Source: Prevotella sp. UBA2755 (lineage in GTDB: Bacteria; Bacteroidota; Bacteroidia; Bacteroidales; Bacteroidaceae). From it: a stretch of DNA of 17,836 nucleotides. Positions within the stretch are counted from its first letter, which is position 1. Each line of letters begins with the position of its first letter. Under the pieces are notes generated by a model, which did no database searches, was not told the origin of the DNA, and worked only from the letters and a program-made list of their open reading frames with translations. The position numbers were made by a program, and so were the translations under genes. The stretch is from contig DEJF01000011.1 of the NCBI GenBank assembly GCA_002353225.1, positions 15,054-32,889 on the forward strand. Reading direction: 5' to 3'. This document shows positions 1 through 7,053 of this stretch, piece after piece.

Positions 1-67
1 CGGTGACAAGGTTTTAAAAATTTTAGTGCGCGCACGCGCGCGTAAAAGACAGATTTCGTTAACAAAC
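1..67. repeat. GC-palindromic dispersed repeat, copy A
   Basis: This stretch closely matches 10027-10099 in the same orientation. Both share a GGTGACAAG start, an A-rich stretch, then GTGCGCGCAC (a perfect 10-bp palindrome at 26-35) followed by GCGCGCGT, a short AAAGACAGA stretch, and a closing TAACAAAC. The window starts exactly inside the repeat, so its left part is missing. What it does is unknown; the alternating purine-pyrimidine core could form a hairpin or Z-DNA. I infer that it is a dispersed non-coding repeat because two copies lie 10 kb apart in unrelated intergenic settings. Confidence 0.7.
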
Positions 68-112
68 GACCGGTTTGTCGGTAGGAAACTATCCGGGAGT
101 TACAGGAGGGAA

Positions 113-258
113 TCACCGTGACAGAACTTTCTTATCCCGAAACTGGCGCATATACTTCATCACTTGTTCCAATATCTCCTAAGGGGGTATCCTCAAGACC
201 TACAGACCCAGCATCTTCGACCCTTGAAACCGGCACCTTCCCCCCTCGCAGATGCAAA
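113..258 (-). pseudogene. Degenerate coding remnant (C-terminus of unknown protein)
   Basis: On the minus strand, 178-113 encodes 21 residues with protein-like composition, beginning EILEQVMKYMRQ and ending at a TGA stop. The reading is preceded directly by a TAG. The frame just upstream, from about 258 down to 179, is also open and carries an SRVEDAGSVGLEDTPL-type reading. Removing one base near 179 would join the two into one C-terminal tail. There is no start or upstream gene body, because the next bases are the promoter of the 413 gene. I read it as the leftover end of a gene linked to the adjacent repeat. The parent family is not recognised, and a chance open frame cannot be excluded. 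Confidence 0.3.
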
Positions 259-292
259 ATATAATGATTTCCTAAAAATCATTTAAAACTTA

Positions 293-322
293 TTGTTTTA
301 ACAAAAATAATTACTATCTTTG
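293..322 (+). promoter_or_regulatory. Bacteroidota-type promoter for the 413 gene cluster
   Basis: TATCTTTG at 315-322 fits the TAnnTTTG -7 box, with TTG at 293-295 after a 19-base spacer. The predicted transcript starts near 326 and leaves a leader of roughly 85 AT-rich bases before the first ATG. Confidence 0.7.
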
Positions 323-412
323 CATGATAAAGTAAATATTAATTTATAAATTGAAAGCATTAAAATATAAATAGATTAAACTAACTTTTGAATAATTAAA
401 GTAGTACAGATT

Positions 413-919
413 ATGATACAATACCAGTTTTTCCCTCGTTCTCGCGGTCTGACGGATGAAATGCGTCAAATAGTAGATTGCTTTAATATCGTCAATGACA
501 AAATAACATCAGAGACCAATGATTTGGTAAGTAATGATGTGCTTTCCATTTTACGACCACATTTTGAGGAAATAGGCTTTGATGTTGAAACAGGAAAATC
601 AAAAGGCGAAAAGATTGATGTTCCTGTTCTCTTTGGTGTCGATAACAGAATCGATAAATCATTTTATGCCGATGCCTTAAGTCATGATGGAAGGATTGTT
701 GTAGAGGTTGAAGCAGGACAAGCAACAGAGAATAACCATTTTCTTAAAGATATCTTTGAGGCTTGTATGATGTTTGATGTAGAATACCTAGTTCTTGCTG
801 TGAGAAATAAGTACAGAACCCATAATGATTTTGACAGGGTTTATACATTCCTCGAAACTCTGTATATTTCCAATCGCCTTCATTTACCTTTGAAGGGTAT
901 TTTACTTATAGGATATTGA
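413..919 (+). CDS. PD-(D/E)XK nuclease-like protein (168 aa)
   Basis: A soluble 168-residue protein with no signal peptide or membrane segment. It has a helix followed by a strand (residues 43-60), then Asp87 in YADAL, then IVVEVEAG with Glu98 and Glu100. An Asp about ten residues before Glu-x-Glu is the metal-binding layout of BamHI/BglII-type members of the PD-(D/E)XK superfamily, where the usual Lys is replaced. A helix-rich C-terminus follows (108-168). The fold and nuclease activity are inferred from this motif and from resemblance to uncharacterised Bacteroidota proteins; no DNA-recognition domain is evident. It heads a compact cluster and its stop codon overlaps the start of the next gene (TGATG), so translation is probably coupled. 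It could be a small restriction- or defence-type enzyme, or a non-catalytic relative. Confidence 0.6.
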   Translation: MIQYQFFPRSRGLTDEMRQIVDCFNIVNDKITSETNDLVSNDVLSILRPHFEEIGFDVETGKSKGEKIDVPVLFGVDNRIDKSFYADALSHDGRIVVEVEAGQATENNHFLKDIFEACMMFDVEYLVLAVRNKYRTHNDFDRVYTFLETLYISNRLHLPLKGILLIGY

Positions 920-1187
920 TGATGTCGAAATTAGATGTGCAACAAATATCGTATAGGAATAGAAGATATAATGTTGCTATAATTCCAAATGTTTTCACAA
1001 ATAAAAGTGAAACAATTGTTATAGGAAGCCATTCTTTAAATTCTGCTTTGTATGATGAAGAAAAGGGATATACTGATTTAGAAGCCCAATATATAGATGA
1101 AGATATATATATGCATTTCTGGATGATGATTATTTCAAATTAAATCAAGAAGAATTTATTAAGATAGCAAAGAGGTATTTAGACTGA
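919..1187 (+). pseudogene. Small cluster protein, frameshifted in an (AT)5 tract
   Basis: Translation from ATG 919 (or ATG 922), overlapping the previous stop, gives SKLDVQQISYRNRRY and continues to residue 62 or so. The frame then runs into an out-of-frame tail ending at TAA 1141-1143. From 1113 the +2 frame continues with acidic, protein-like sequence (AFLDDDYFKLNQEE, then FIKIAKRYLD) to TGA 1185-1187. Removing one AT unit from the (AT)5 tract at 1103-1112 joins both halves into an 89-residue protein in which DEDIY leads directly into AFLDDDYF. The break could be a mutation, a sequencing slip or a phase-variable switch. The family is not recognised. Position and overlap suggest that it works with the nuclease-like protein, for example as a partner or antidote, but that is inference. 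Confidence 0.6.
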
Positions 1188-1193
1188 AAGCGC

Positions 1194-1373
1194 ATGAAAT
1201 ATATAGTCAATTGTACCAAAATATACAATGGGTGTATGGAGGTTGAAGCCGAATCATCTGAGGAAGCCGTAAGGTGGGCACAGGAACACATTAATAAGTT
1301 GGATGATGAGGGTAATTGGTCTTTTGGTGAAGCGACTGCTGATTTTGCAGAATTAGATAAAATTACTCAATGA
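1194..1373 (+). CDS. DpnD/PcfM-like small protein (59 aa)
   Basis: ATG 1194 opens a 59-residue frame ending at TGA 1371-1373, seven bases after the corrected end of the preceding gene. The start MKYIVNCTKIYNG and the following MEVEAESSEEAV resemble the short beta-hairpin plus EA-E/S-EEA helix seen in DpnD/PcfM-type small proteins, which are known beside the DpnII restriction locus and on conjugative plasmids. The C-terminus (WSFGEATADFAELDK) does not obviously match, so the family call is tentative. The next gene starts three bases after its stop. Being third in a packed cluster with a nuclease-like gene fits an accessory role in the same module. Confidence 0.55.
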   Translation: MKYIVNCTKIYNGCMEVEAESSEEAVRWAQEHINKLDDEGNWSFGEATADFAELDKITQ

Positions 1374-1379
1374 AGTGTG

Positions 1380-2327
1380 ATGAATGGTCTGAAAGATATA
1401 CTGAAATCAAGAGGATGGTTTTATGGCATTGCTTCTGTTCTTATAGTTCTCATTGTGGTAACTATAGGGGGGAGTTTCTTTATGCTGGACTATGCTCTAT
1501 CGCCAGAGGAGCATCGTACAGATACAACAGTATGCTATAAGGAACTGTTTGAGACCTATCCTGAGACACGTTCATGGGTGGATAGCCTGAGGAGAAAGGA
1601 GACTCTGAGAGACACTTTTGTTACAATGGCTACTGGTGAGCGACATCATGCACTCTATGTCAACAAAGGAAGTAGCAAGACGGCGGTGATACTGCATGGA
1701 TGGCGTGACTGCGCTGTCGACTTCCTGTATCTGGCTCGTTTGTACGAACAGTTGCTGGGGTATAATGTGGTGATACCTGACTTTCATGCTCATGGACTGA
1801 GCGAGGGCGACAGGATACAGATGGGTTGGAACGACAGATGGGATATGCTGCAATGGCTCTCTATTTTCAAAAGTGACACGATGTTGGTTCATGGTGTATC
1901 GATGGGAGGTGCTACAGCGATGATGATGTCGGCGGAACAGATGCCCGAAGGTGTCAAGGACATCCGCTTTGTTGTCGATTGTGGGTATACGAGTGTATGG
2001 GACGAGTTTAAGGGGAAACTGAGCAATCAGTTTAGTCTTCCGGCATTTCCGTTGATGTATACCACCAGTCTGTTGTGTAAGATACTTTATGGTTGGAGTT
2101 TCCAAGAGGCGTCAGCCATAGAACAGGTGAAACGTTGCCAGCACCCGATGCTATTCATTCATGGCGATAGCGACACCTTTGTACCCACAGAGATGGTTTA
2201 CCGTCTTTATGAAGCGAAACCTTCGAAGAAGGAATTATGGGTAACGGAAGGTGCTACACATGCAATGTCTTATCTGAAATATAAGGAGGAATATCTTGAG
2301 AGGCTCAAGTGCTTTCTTAACGAATAA
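1380..2327 (+). CDS. Membrane-anchored alpha/beta hydrolase
   Basis: About 315 residues. An N-terminal hydrophobic helix (about 17-37 when counted from GTG 1377) is followed by an alpha/beta-hydrolase domain. The oxyanion-region motif is HGWRD (107-111), the nucleophile elbow is GVSMGG with Ser175, the acid is Asp266 in HGDSDTFVP, and the base is His295 in GATHAMSY, so the triad is complete. The arrangement resembles the YqkD-type serine hydrolases of Firmicutes and Bacteroidota, probably facing the periplasm from an inner-membrane anchor. The substrate is unknown; ester or peptide-like substrates are possible. The start is either GTG 1377 or ATG 1380; ATG is preferred. It begins just after the DpnD-like gene, but its function looks unrelated. 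Confidence 0.85.
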   Translation: MNGLKDILKSRGWFYGIASVLIVLIVVTIGGSFFMLDYALSPEEHRTDTTVCYKELFETYPETRSWVDSLRRKETLRDTFVTMATGERHHALYVNKGSSKTAVILHGWRDCAVDFLYLARLYEQLLGYNVVIPDFHAHGLSEGDRIQMGWNDRWDMLQWLSIFKSDTMLVHGVSMGGATAMMMSAEQMPEGVKDIRFVVDCGYTSVWDEFKGKLSNQFSLPAFPLMYTTSLLCKILYGWSFQEASAIEQVKRCQHPMLFIHGDSDTFVPTEMVYRLYEAKPSKKELWVTEGATHAMSYLKYKEEYLERLKCFLNE

Positions 2328-2341
2328 TCTGCCCTAAATGA

Positions 2342-2370
2342 TTGGGAATTAAAAATTTTTATTATCTTTG
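2342..2370 (+). promoter_or_regulatory. Promoter of the lipoprotein/esterase unit
   Basis: TATCTTTG at 2363-2370 with TTG at 2342-2344, 18 bases apart. The -7 box ends only 8 bases before the first ATG (2379), so the predicted mRNA leader is almost absent. Confidence 0.65.
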
Positions 2371-2378
2371 TCCTTTGT

Positions 2379-2867
2379 ATGATGAAGAAATGTTTTTTGA
2401 TATTATCCGTTATGGCATGTGTGGCTTGTAGTTCGCTCACTCCTGCTGAAAGGGCGGAGAGGGCGGCTCGGCAGGCTGCACTGGTGGAGAAGGCTCTTGC
2501 CGACAGACACTATACCATTAACATACAGATGATGTACCCTCAACGGGGACCAGCACGTAATGTGACCAGCAATTACTCGCTGGAGGTAAAAGGTGATACA
2601 CTGATCTCGTATCTTCCTTACTTCGGCAGGGCTTATAATGTGCCATACGGTGGTGGGAAGGGACTGAACTTCACAGAGAGGGTAAGTAACTATTACGAGT
2701 CGAAGAATGCGAAGGGACAAACTAAAATCTCAATAGAACTGACGAACGAGGAAGACACCTATCTGTATCAGTTGAGCATTTTCGATAATGGTAATACCGC
2801 CATTGATGTGCGGTCCAAGGAACGTGAGCCAATATCCTATAGTGGAGAAATGCAAATAGAGGAATAG
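2379..2867 (+). CDS. DUF4251-type lipoprotein
   Basis: A 162-residue protein with a short charged start, a hydrophobic stretch and a cysteine-ended signal (VMACVACSS). Lipid attachment is likely at Cys14 or Cys17, so it is probably anchored in the outer membrane or periplasm. A charged helix (about 21-42) leads into RHYTINIQMMYPQRG, and the later YSLEVKGDTLISYLPYFGRAY resembles the DUF4251 family of Bacteroidota lipoproteins, whose job is not known. The C-terminus is beta-rich. ATG 2382 is an equally good start. It shares a promoter with the downstream esterase-like gene, 19 bases away. Confidence 0.75.
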   Translation: MMKKCFLILSVMACVACSSLTPAERAERAARQAALVEKALADRHYTINIQMMYPQRGPARNVTSNYSLEVKGDTLISYLPYFGRAYNVPYGGGKGLNFTERVSNYYESKNAKGQTKISIELTNEEDTYLYQLSIFDNGNTAIDVRSKEREPISYSGEMQIEE

Positions 2868-2886
2868 AACTAAAAACGAATAAACT

Positions 2887-3693
2887 ATGAAGAGAAAGTT
2901 CATGCTCATGTTTGTGCTGACGATGAGTATCGTCATGTGGGCACAAAGGTATCAGACGAAGGCGGATATCTGTTACACGACGAAGACGGATGGATATGCA
3001 CAGGAACGGTTGAAACTGGATGTGTATTATCCGCAAGATAAGAAAGACTGCCCTGTCATTGTTTGGTTTCATGGGGGTGGACTGGAAGCGGGAAACAAGG
3101 AGATTCCTGCACAGTTGAAAGAAAAAGGGTATGTGGTGGTAGGTGCAAACTATCGTCTGTTGCCAAAGGTACATGTGAAAGAGACACTCGATGATGCCGC
3201 AGAGGCTGTGGCTTGGGTGTTTAAGCATATCAAGGAGTATGGTGGAGACACGAGGAAAATCGTGGTGACTGGTCACTCTGCTGGTGGTTATCTTGCCATG
3301 ATGTTATGTCTGAACAAGGCATGGCTTGCCCGTTATGAGGTGGATGCCGACGATGTGCTGATGTATGTGCCGTTCAGTGGTCAGGCTGTGACTCACTATA
3401 ATGTACGGAAGATGCAGGGACTGAATCCCATACAGGTAACAGTAGACGAGTATGCTCCCCTCTACTGGGTACGTAAGGACTGTCCACCTTTTATATTAAT
3501 ATGTGGTGACAGAGAACAGGAACTGTTTGGTCGTTATGACGAGAACCAGTATCTGGCAAGGATGATGAAGTTAGTGGGGCATCAGCAGACCTACCTCTAT
3601 GAGATTGGTGGTCATGACCATGGAGCGATGGTAGGGCCTTCCTTCCATATCCTTGAAACCCATCTGCGTCAGACTCTGAAAGAACAAAAATAG
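2887..3693 (+). CDS. Exported alpha/beta hydrolase (esterase/lipase type)
   Basis: A 268-residue protein with an N-terminal signal peptide (about 1-19, ending MWAQ), so it is exported. The motif FHGGG (61-65) is the oxyanion signature of the hormone-sensitive-lipase/BD-FAE-type esterases. Ser131 sits in GHSAGG, Asp208 in ILICGDRE, and the catalytic His is His243 or His245 in GGHDHGAM. It probably cleaves esters such as acetyl or feruloyl groups on glycans in the periplasm, though no carbohydrate-specific domain is present and the substrate is not shown. It is co-transcribed with the preceding lipoprotein. The start ATG follows an A-rich leader without a strong ribosome-binding site. Confidence 0.82.
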   Translation: MKRKFMLMFVLTMSIVMWAQRYQTKADICYTTKTDGYAQERLKLDVYYPQDKKDCPVIVWFHGGGLEAGNKEIPAQLKEKGYVVVGANYRLLPKVHVKETLDDAAEAVAWVFKHIKEYGGDTRKIVVTGHSAGGYLAMMLCLNKAWLARYEVDADDVLMYVPFSGQAVTHYNVRKMQGLNPIQVTVDEYAPLYWVRKDCPPFILICGDREQELFGRYDENQYLARMMKLVGHQQTYLYEIGGHDHGAMVGPSFHILETHLRQTLKEQK

Positions 3694-3720
3694 AATGTTT
3701 AACTTAAATACTTATATATT

Positions 3721-3804
3721 ATGGATTGGATACATGTTGCTGCAGTTGTAATACTGGTTATTTTAGGAGTGATTATCTTTAAGAACAAGAGTAATAACGG
3801 ATAA
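3721..3804 (+). CDS. 27-residue single-pass membrane peptide
   Basis: ATG 3721 opens MDWIHVAAVVILVILG followed by a short basic tail (KNKSNNG), stopping at TAA 3802-3804. One hydrophobic helix of about 17 residues precedes the charged end, which is typical of small membrane proteins. It lies 27 bases after the esterase gene and its stop touches the terminator hairpin, which suggests that it is the last gene of that unit. There is no recognisable family and no clear Shine-Dalgarno sequence. A chance ORF is possible. Confidence 0.5.
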   Translation: MDWIHVAAVVILVILGVIIFKNKSNNG

Positions 3805-3806
3805 GG

Positions 3807-3848
3807 AAAGGAAAAGGAGCCTCGTTGGAGACTCCTTTTCCTTTATTT
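3807..3848. terminator. Bidirectional intrinsic terminator
   Basis: A perfect 13-bp inverted repeat (AAAGGAAAAGGAG at 3807-3819 and its complement at 3832-3844) has a 12-base loop and an A-rich 5' and T-rich 3' side. It lies between the converging esterase unit and maeB and can end transcripts from both; the maeB stop codon overlaps the stem. Confidence 0.85.
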
Positions 3849-6146
3849 CTGTGTGGCATTGATGCGCCCCTTCACCTTATCGACGTAAGCGTCGATGGTG
3901 GCTACCGCTACGATGTTCACGACATCACGGACAGAAGCACCGAAGTCGATGAAGTGGATAGCCTTGTTCAGTCCCATCTGGATCGGACCAATAATCTCGA
4001 CATCGGCATCCAACATCTGCAACATCTTATAAGAAGAACGGGCAGAAGTCAGGTTGGGGAATACCAGTGTGTTCACATCCTTTCCTTTCAGACGAGTGAA
4101 CGGATACTGTTCGTCACGCAACTCACGATCGAGGGCGAAACCTAACTGCATCTCACCATCGATGGCAAGGTCGGGATACTGAGCCTGCATAATCTCGGCG
4201 GCGCGACGTACTTTCAAAGCACCATCACTGGTAGAACTACCAAAGTTAGAGTGGGAGATCATAGACACCACAGGTTTCTCGTTGAAGAAACGCACACTGG
4301 TGGCAGCCAACTTGGCAATGTCTACTAAAGTATCTGTATCTGGATTCTCATTGACAAGTGTATCAGCGATATAGAGTGTTCCTTTCTGGGAGTTGATGAT
4401 ATGCAGGGCACCAAAGTGCTTGTACTCTGGACGAATACCAATCACCTCCTTAACAACCTTCACCGTATTGGAGTATTTGGTGTAAAGACCTGTGATGAAG
4501 GCATCAGCCTCACCAGTCTCCACCATCATCATACCGAAATAGTTGCGCTCGAACATCTTGTCATTAGCCTCTTGGAAAGTATAACCGTCACGCTGACGTT
4601 TCTCTGTCAGGATGCGGGCATAACGCTCACGACGTTCCTGCTCAGACGGATGACGGAGATTGACAATCTCAATACCATCAATGTTCAGGTCGAGTTTCTT
4701 AGCCAGTTTCTCAATCACCTCGTCATTACCCAAGAGGATAGGGTAGCAGATACCTTCTGCCTTTGCCTGTACGGCAGCCTTCAGCATGGTGGGGTGTACA
4801 GCCTCTGCGAATACTACACGCTGTGGATGAGCGGCAGCAGTGGCATAGAGTTTCTGAGTGAGTTTAGTCTCCTGTCCTAACAATACACTCAGCGAGTTCT
4901 TATACTCCTCCCAGTTCTCAATCTTCTTACGAGCAACACCACTCTCAATGGCAGCCTTTGCCACAGCGGCACTGACCTCGGTAATCAGACGGGGGTCAAC
5001 GGGTTTCGGAATGAAATACTCACGTCCGAAACTGAGGTTGTTGACTTTATAGACATCGTTCACTACATCAGGAACAGGTTGTTTGGCAAGGTCTGCAATG
5101 GCATGCACGGCAGCCAGTTTCATCTCCTCGTTGATAGCAGTGGCATGAACGTCCAAGGCACCACGGAAGATATAAGGGAAACCAATCACATTATTAATCT
5201 GATTGGGATAGTCGGTACGACCTGTTGACATCAAAGTGTCAGGACGAGCCTCCATCGCATCCTCATAAGAAATCTCAGGAACGGGGTTGGCGAGTGCGAA
5301 GATGACAGGATCCTTTGCCATCGTCTTCACCATCTCCTTAGAGAGCACATTACCCTTGGAAAGTCCAACGAAAACATCAGCACCATTAACTGCCTCCTCC
5401 AAAGTGTGGATATCAGTGCGCTGTGTGGCAAAGAACTTCTTCTGCTCATTCAAGTCCTGACGCGCCACACTAATGACCCCCTTAGAGTCAAGCATCACAA
5501 TGTTCTCCTTCTGGGCACCAATCGCCATATAGAGTTTGGTACAGGAGATAGCAGCAGCACCAGCACCATTTACTACAATCTTGACTTTCTTGATATCTTT
5601 ACCAATGACCTCAAGGGCGTTCTTCAATCCTGCGGCAGAGATAATCGCAGTACCATGCTGGTCGTCGTGCATCACAGGAATATCGAGGGTTTTCTTCAGA
5701 CGGTCCTCAATATAGAAGCACTCAGGCGCCTTGATGTCCTCTAAGTTAATACCTCCAAAAGTGGGGGCGATACGCTCAACTGCCTCGCAGAACTTCTCAG
5801 GGTCTTTCTCGTTGACCTCGATATCGAAGACATCAATACCTCCATATATCTTGAAGAGCAAGCCCTTTCCCTCCATGACGGGCTTGCCACTCATGGCACC
5901 GATATCGCCCAAGCCAAGGACGGCAGTACCATTCGAGATAACGGCAACTAGGTTTCCCTTATCTGTGTATTTATATGCATCGTCAGGATTCTGCTGGATT
6001 TCGAGACAAGGGTAGGCGACACCAGGAGAATATGCCAACGAAAGGTCTGTTTGTGTACGATAAGCCTTTGTTGGCTTTACTTCAATTTTACCAGGACGGC
6101 CCGCCTCATGATATTCGAGAGCGGCCTCTTTTGAGATTTTTACCAT
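3843..6146 (-). CDS. maeB: NADP-dependent malic enzyme, MaeB type (malic + phosphotransacetylase-like domain)
   Basis: A 767-residue cytosolic enzyme, full length for MaeB. Residues 1-about 420 form the malic enzyme, which converts malate to pyruvate and CO2 with NADP. SLAYSPGVAYP carries catalytic Tyr39, Lys94 lies in MEGKG, HDDQHGTA is at 160-167, and the nucleotide-binding NGAGAAA is at 193-199. Residues from about 430 form a phosphotransacetylase-like domain (EAVHPTMLKAAVQAKAEG; FGSSTSDGALKVRRA; DGEMQLGFALD). In known MaeB proteins this domain serves regulation rather than catalysis. It supplies NADPH and pyruvate from C4 acids. It diverges from a TetR-type gene that may regulate it. Start ATG 6146 is consistent with the family and with the promoter about 45 bases upstream. 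Confidence 0.95.
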   Translation of the reverse strand: MVKISKEAALEYHEAGRPGKIEVKPTKAYRTQTDLSLAYSPGVAYPCLEIQQNPDDAYKYTDKGNLVAVISNGTAVLGLGDIGAMSGKPVMEGKGLLFKIYGGIDVFDIEVNEKDPEKFCEAVERIAPTFGGINLEDIKAPECFYIEDRLKKTLDIPVMHDDQHGTAIISAAGLKNALEVIGKDIKKVKIVVNGAGAAAISCTKLYMAIGAQKENIVMLDSKGVISVARQDLNEQKKFFATQRTDIHTLEEAVNGADVFVGLSKGNVLSKEMVKTMAKDPVIFALANPVPEISYEDAMEARPDTLMSTGRTDYPNQINNVIGFPYIFRGALDVHATAINEEMKLAAVHAIADLAKQPVPDVVNDVYKVNNLSFGREYFIPKPVDPRLITEVSAAVAKAAIESGVARKKIENWEEYKNSLSVLLGQETKLTQKLYATAAAHPQRVVFAEAVHPTMLKAAVQAKAEGICYPILLGNDEVIEKLAKKLDLNIDGIEIVNLRHPSEQERRERYARILTEKRQRDGYTFQEANDKMFERNYFGMMMVETGEADAFITGLYTKYSNTVKVVKEVIGIRPEYKHFGALHIINSQKGTLYIADTLVNENPDTDTLVDIAKLAATSVRFFNEKPVVSMISHSNFGSSTSDGALKVRRAAEIMQAQYPDLAIDGEMQLGFALDRELRDEQYPFTRLKGKDVNTLVFPNLTSARSSYKMLQMLDADVEIIGPIQMGLNKAIHFIDFGASVRDVVNIVAVATIDAYVDKVKGRINATQK

Positions 6147-6190
6147 ACAAGAATGTAGTATTATTATTAATTACTTTTCCATTTTCCTCG

Positions 6191-6220
6191 CAAAATTACA
6201 AAAAACTCTGTGAAATCAAA
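6191..6220 (-). promoter_or_regulatory. maeB promoter
   Basis: On the minus strand TAATTTTG (6198-6191) fits the -7 box, and TTTG (6220-6217) lies 18 bases upstream. It faces away from the TetR-type promoter, leaving a shared intergenic region of about 120 bases. Confidence 0.65.
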
Positions 6221-6248
6221 TGTTTTTTTAATCTTTTTAGTAACTTTG
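6221..6248 (+). promoter_or_regulatory. Promoter of the TetR-type regulator
   Basis: TAACTTTG at 6241-6248, with TGTTTT at 6221-6226 as a loose -33 element. The leader is only about 15 bases to ATG 6267. Confidence 0.6.
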
Positions 6249-6266
6249 CATTCAAATTGATTACTT

Positions 6267-6887
6267 ATGCAGGAAATAAAAGATTTGAATGCTTATCGTA
6301 CTTCTTTGAAGAATAAAATTCTTGATGCTGCTATCAAGGCATTTTGCACAAATGGTATTCGTGCTGTGAAGATGGATGATATCGCATCAAGTTTGTCTAT
6401 TTCCAAACGTACCCTTTATGAGATCTACGGGGATAAGGAGTCGTTGCTTTTCTCATGTATCAAGAAACTACATGAAGACAAGCAGGTATATATGCGTGAC
6501 TTTGCCAAGGAACATAACACGATGGAGGTAGTACTGGAGGTCTATCGTCTTAAAGTGGAGGAGTTGGAGAGTGTCAATTATGCCTTCTATCAGGATATAA
6601 AACTTTATCCGGAAGTTTTGAACTATATCGAGCAGGCACATGTCAACTCCCATGATCTCTTCCTCTCTTTTATGCAGCGTGGGGTGAAAGAAGGTTATTT
6701 CCGCAAAGGTGTCAATTACGAATTGATTGGTAAACTGTTTGATGCGATAGGGGAATATGTCACCAAAGAAGAGGTGTATATCCGCTATCCCCATGAAGAG
6801 TTACTCACTAATCTGATGTTGGTTCCTTTCCGTGGATTCTGTACTCCTAAGGGTATCAAAATGTTGGACAGTGTTGGTAAAAAATAA
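6267..6887 (+). CDS. TetR/AcrR-family transcriptional regulator
   Basis: A 206-residue protein with an N-terminal TetR DNA-binding domain (about 15-61). ILDAAIKAFCTNGI is followed by the helix-turn-helix with KMDDIASSLSISKRTLYEIYG and the closing DKESLL. The C-terminal helical domain (about 65-200) is variable, as expected for a ligand pocket and dimer interface. It normally represses a few promoters, often its own and a neighbour's; divergence from maeB makes maeB the obvious candidate, but no clear operator was seen between them. It ends just before a terminator and the tRNA-Cys gene. Confidence 0.9.
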   Translation: MQEIKDLNAYRTSLKNKILDAAIKAFCTNGIRAVKMDDIASSLSISKRTLYEIYGDKESLLFSCIKKLHEDKQVYMRDFAKEHNTMEVVLEVYRLKVEELESVNYAFYQDIKLYPEVLNYIEQAHVNSHDLFLSFMQRGVKEGYFRKGVNYELIGKLFDAIGEYVTKEEVYIRYPHEELLTNLMLVPFRGFCTPKGIKMLDSVGKK

Positions 6888-6926
6888 ATCGGAGGATTCC
6901 TTGCGGAGTCTTCCGATTTTATTTTT
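6886..6926 (+). terminator. Intrinsic terminator of the TetR-type gene
   Basis: A hairpin with arms AAATCGGAGGATTCC and GGAGTCTTCCGATTT (13 of 15 pairs matched, TTGC loop) is followed by a T-rich run. It starts at the stop codon of the regulator gene. Confidence 0.8.
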
Positions 6927-6931
6927 CTAAG

Positions 6932-7003
6932 AGGTGCCTGGCGGATTCGAACCGCCGTAGACGGTTTTGCAGACCGTTGACTAAGCCACTCATCCAAGGC
7001 ACC
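6932..7003 (-). tRNA. tRNA-Cys (GCA)
   Basis: Minus-strand 72-nt cloverleaf. The acceptor stem is GGTGCCT/AGGCACC. The anticodon arm ACGGT-CTGCAAA-ACCGT gives anticodon GCA. The T arm GGCGG-TTCGAAT-CCGCC is intact. The discriminator base is U, as expected for tRNA-Cys. CCA is not encoded. Confidence 0.97.
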
Positions 7004-7021
7004 ATGTCGTCTTAGCGGATG

Positions 7022-7053
7022 CAAAGTTAATACTTTTCTTTGGACTGACAAAA
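7022..7053 (-). promoter_or_regulatory. tRNA-Cys promoter inside the end of the small Cys-rich gene
   Basis: On the minus strand TAACTTTG (7029-7022) with TTTTG (7053-7049), spacer 19. The -7 box overlaps the stop codon of the upstream small membrane-protein gene. Confidence 0.7.

Noticed and set aside
4401..4880. Plus-strand frames inside maeB
   Set aside because: They are mirror readings of a gene with clear enzyme motifs on the minus strand.
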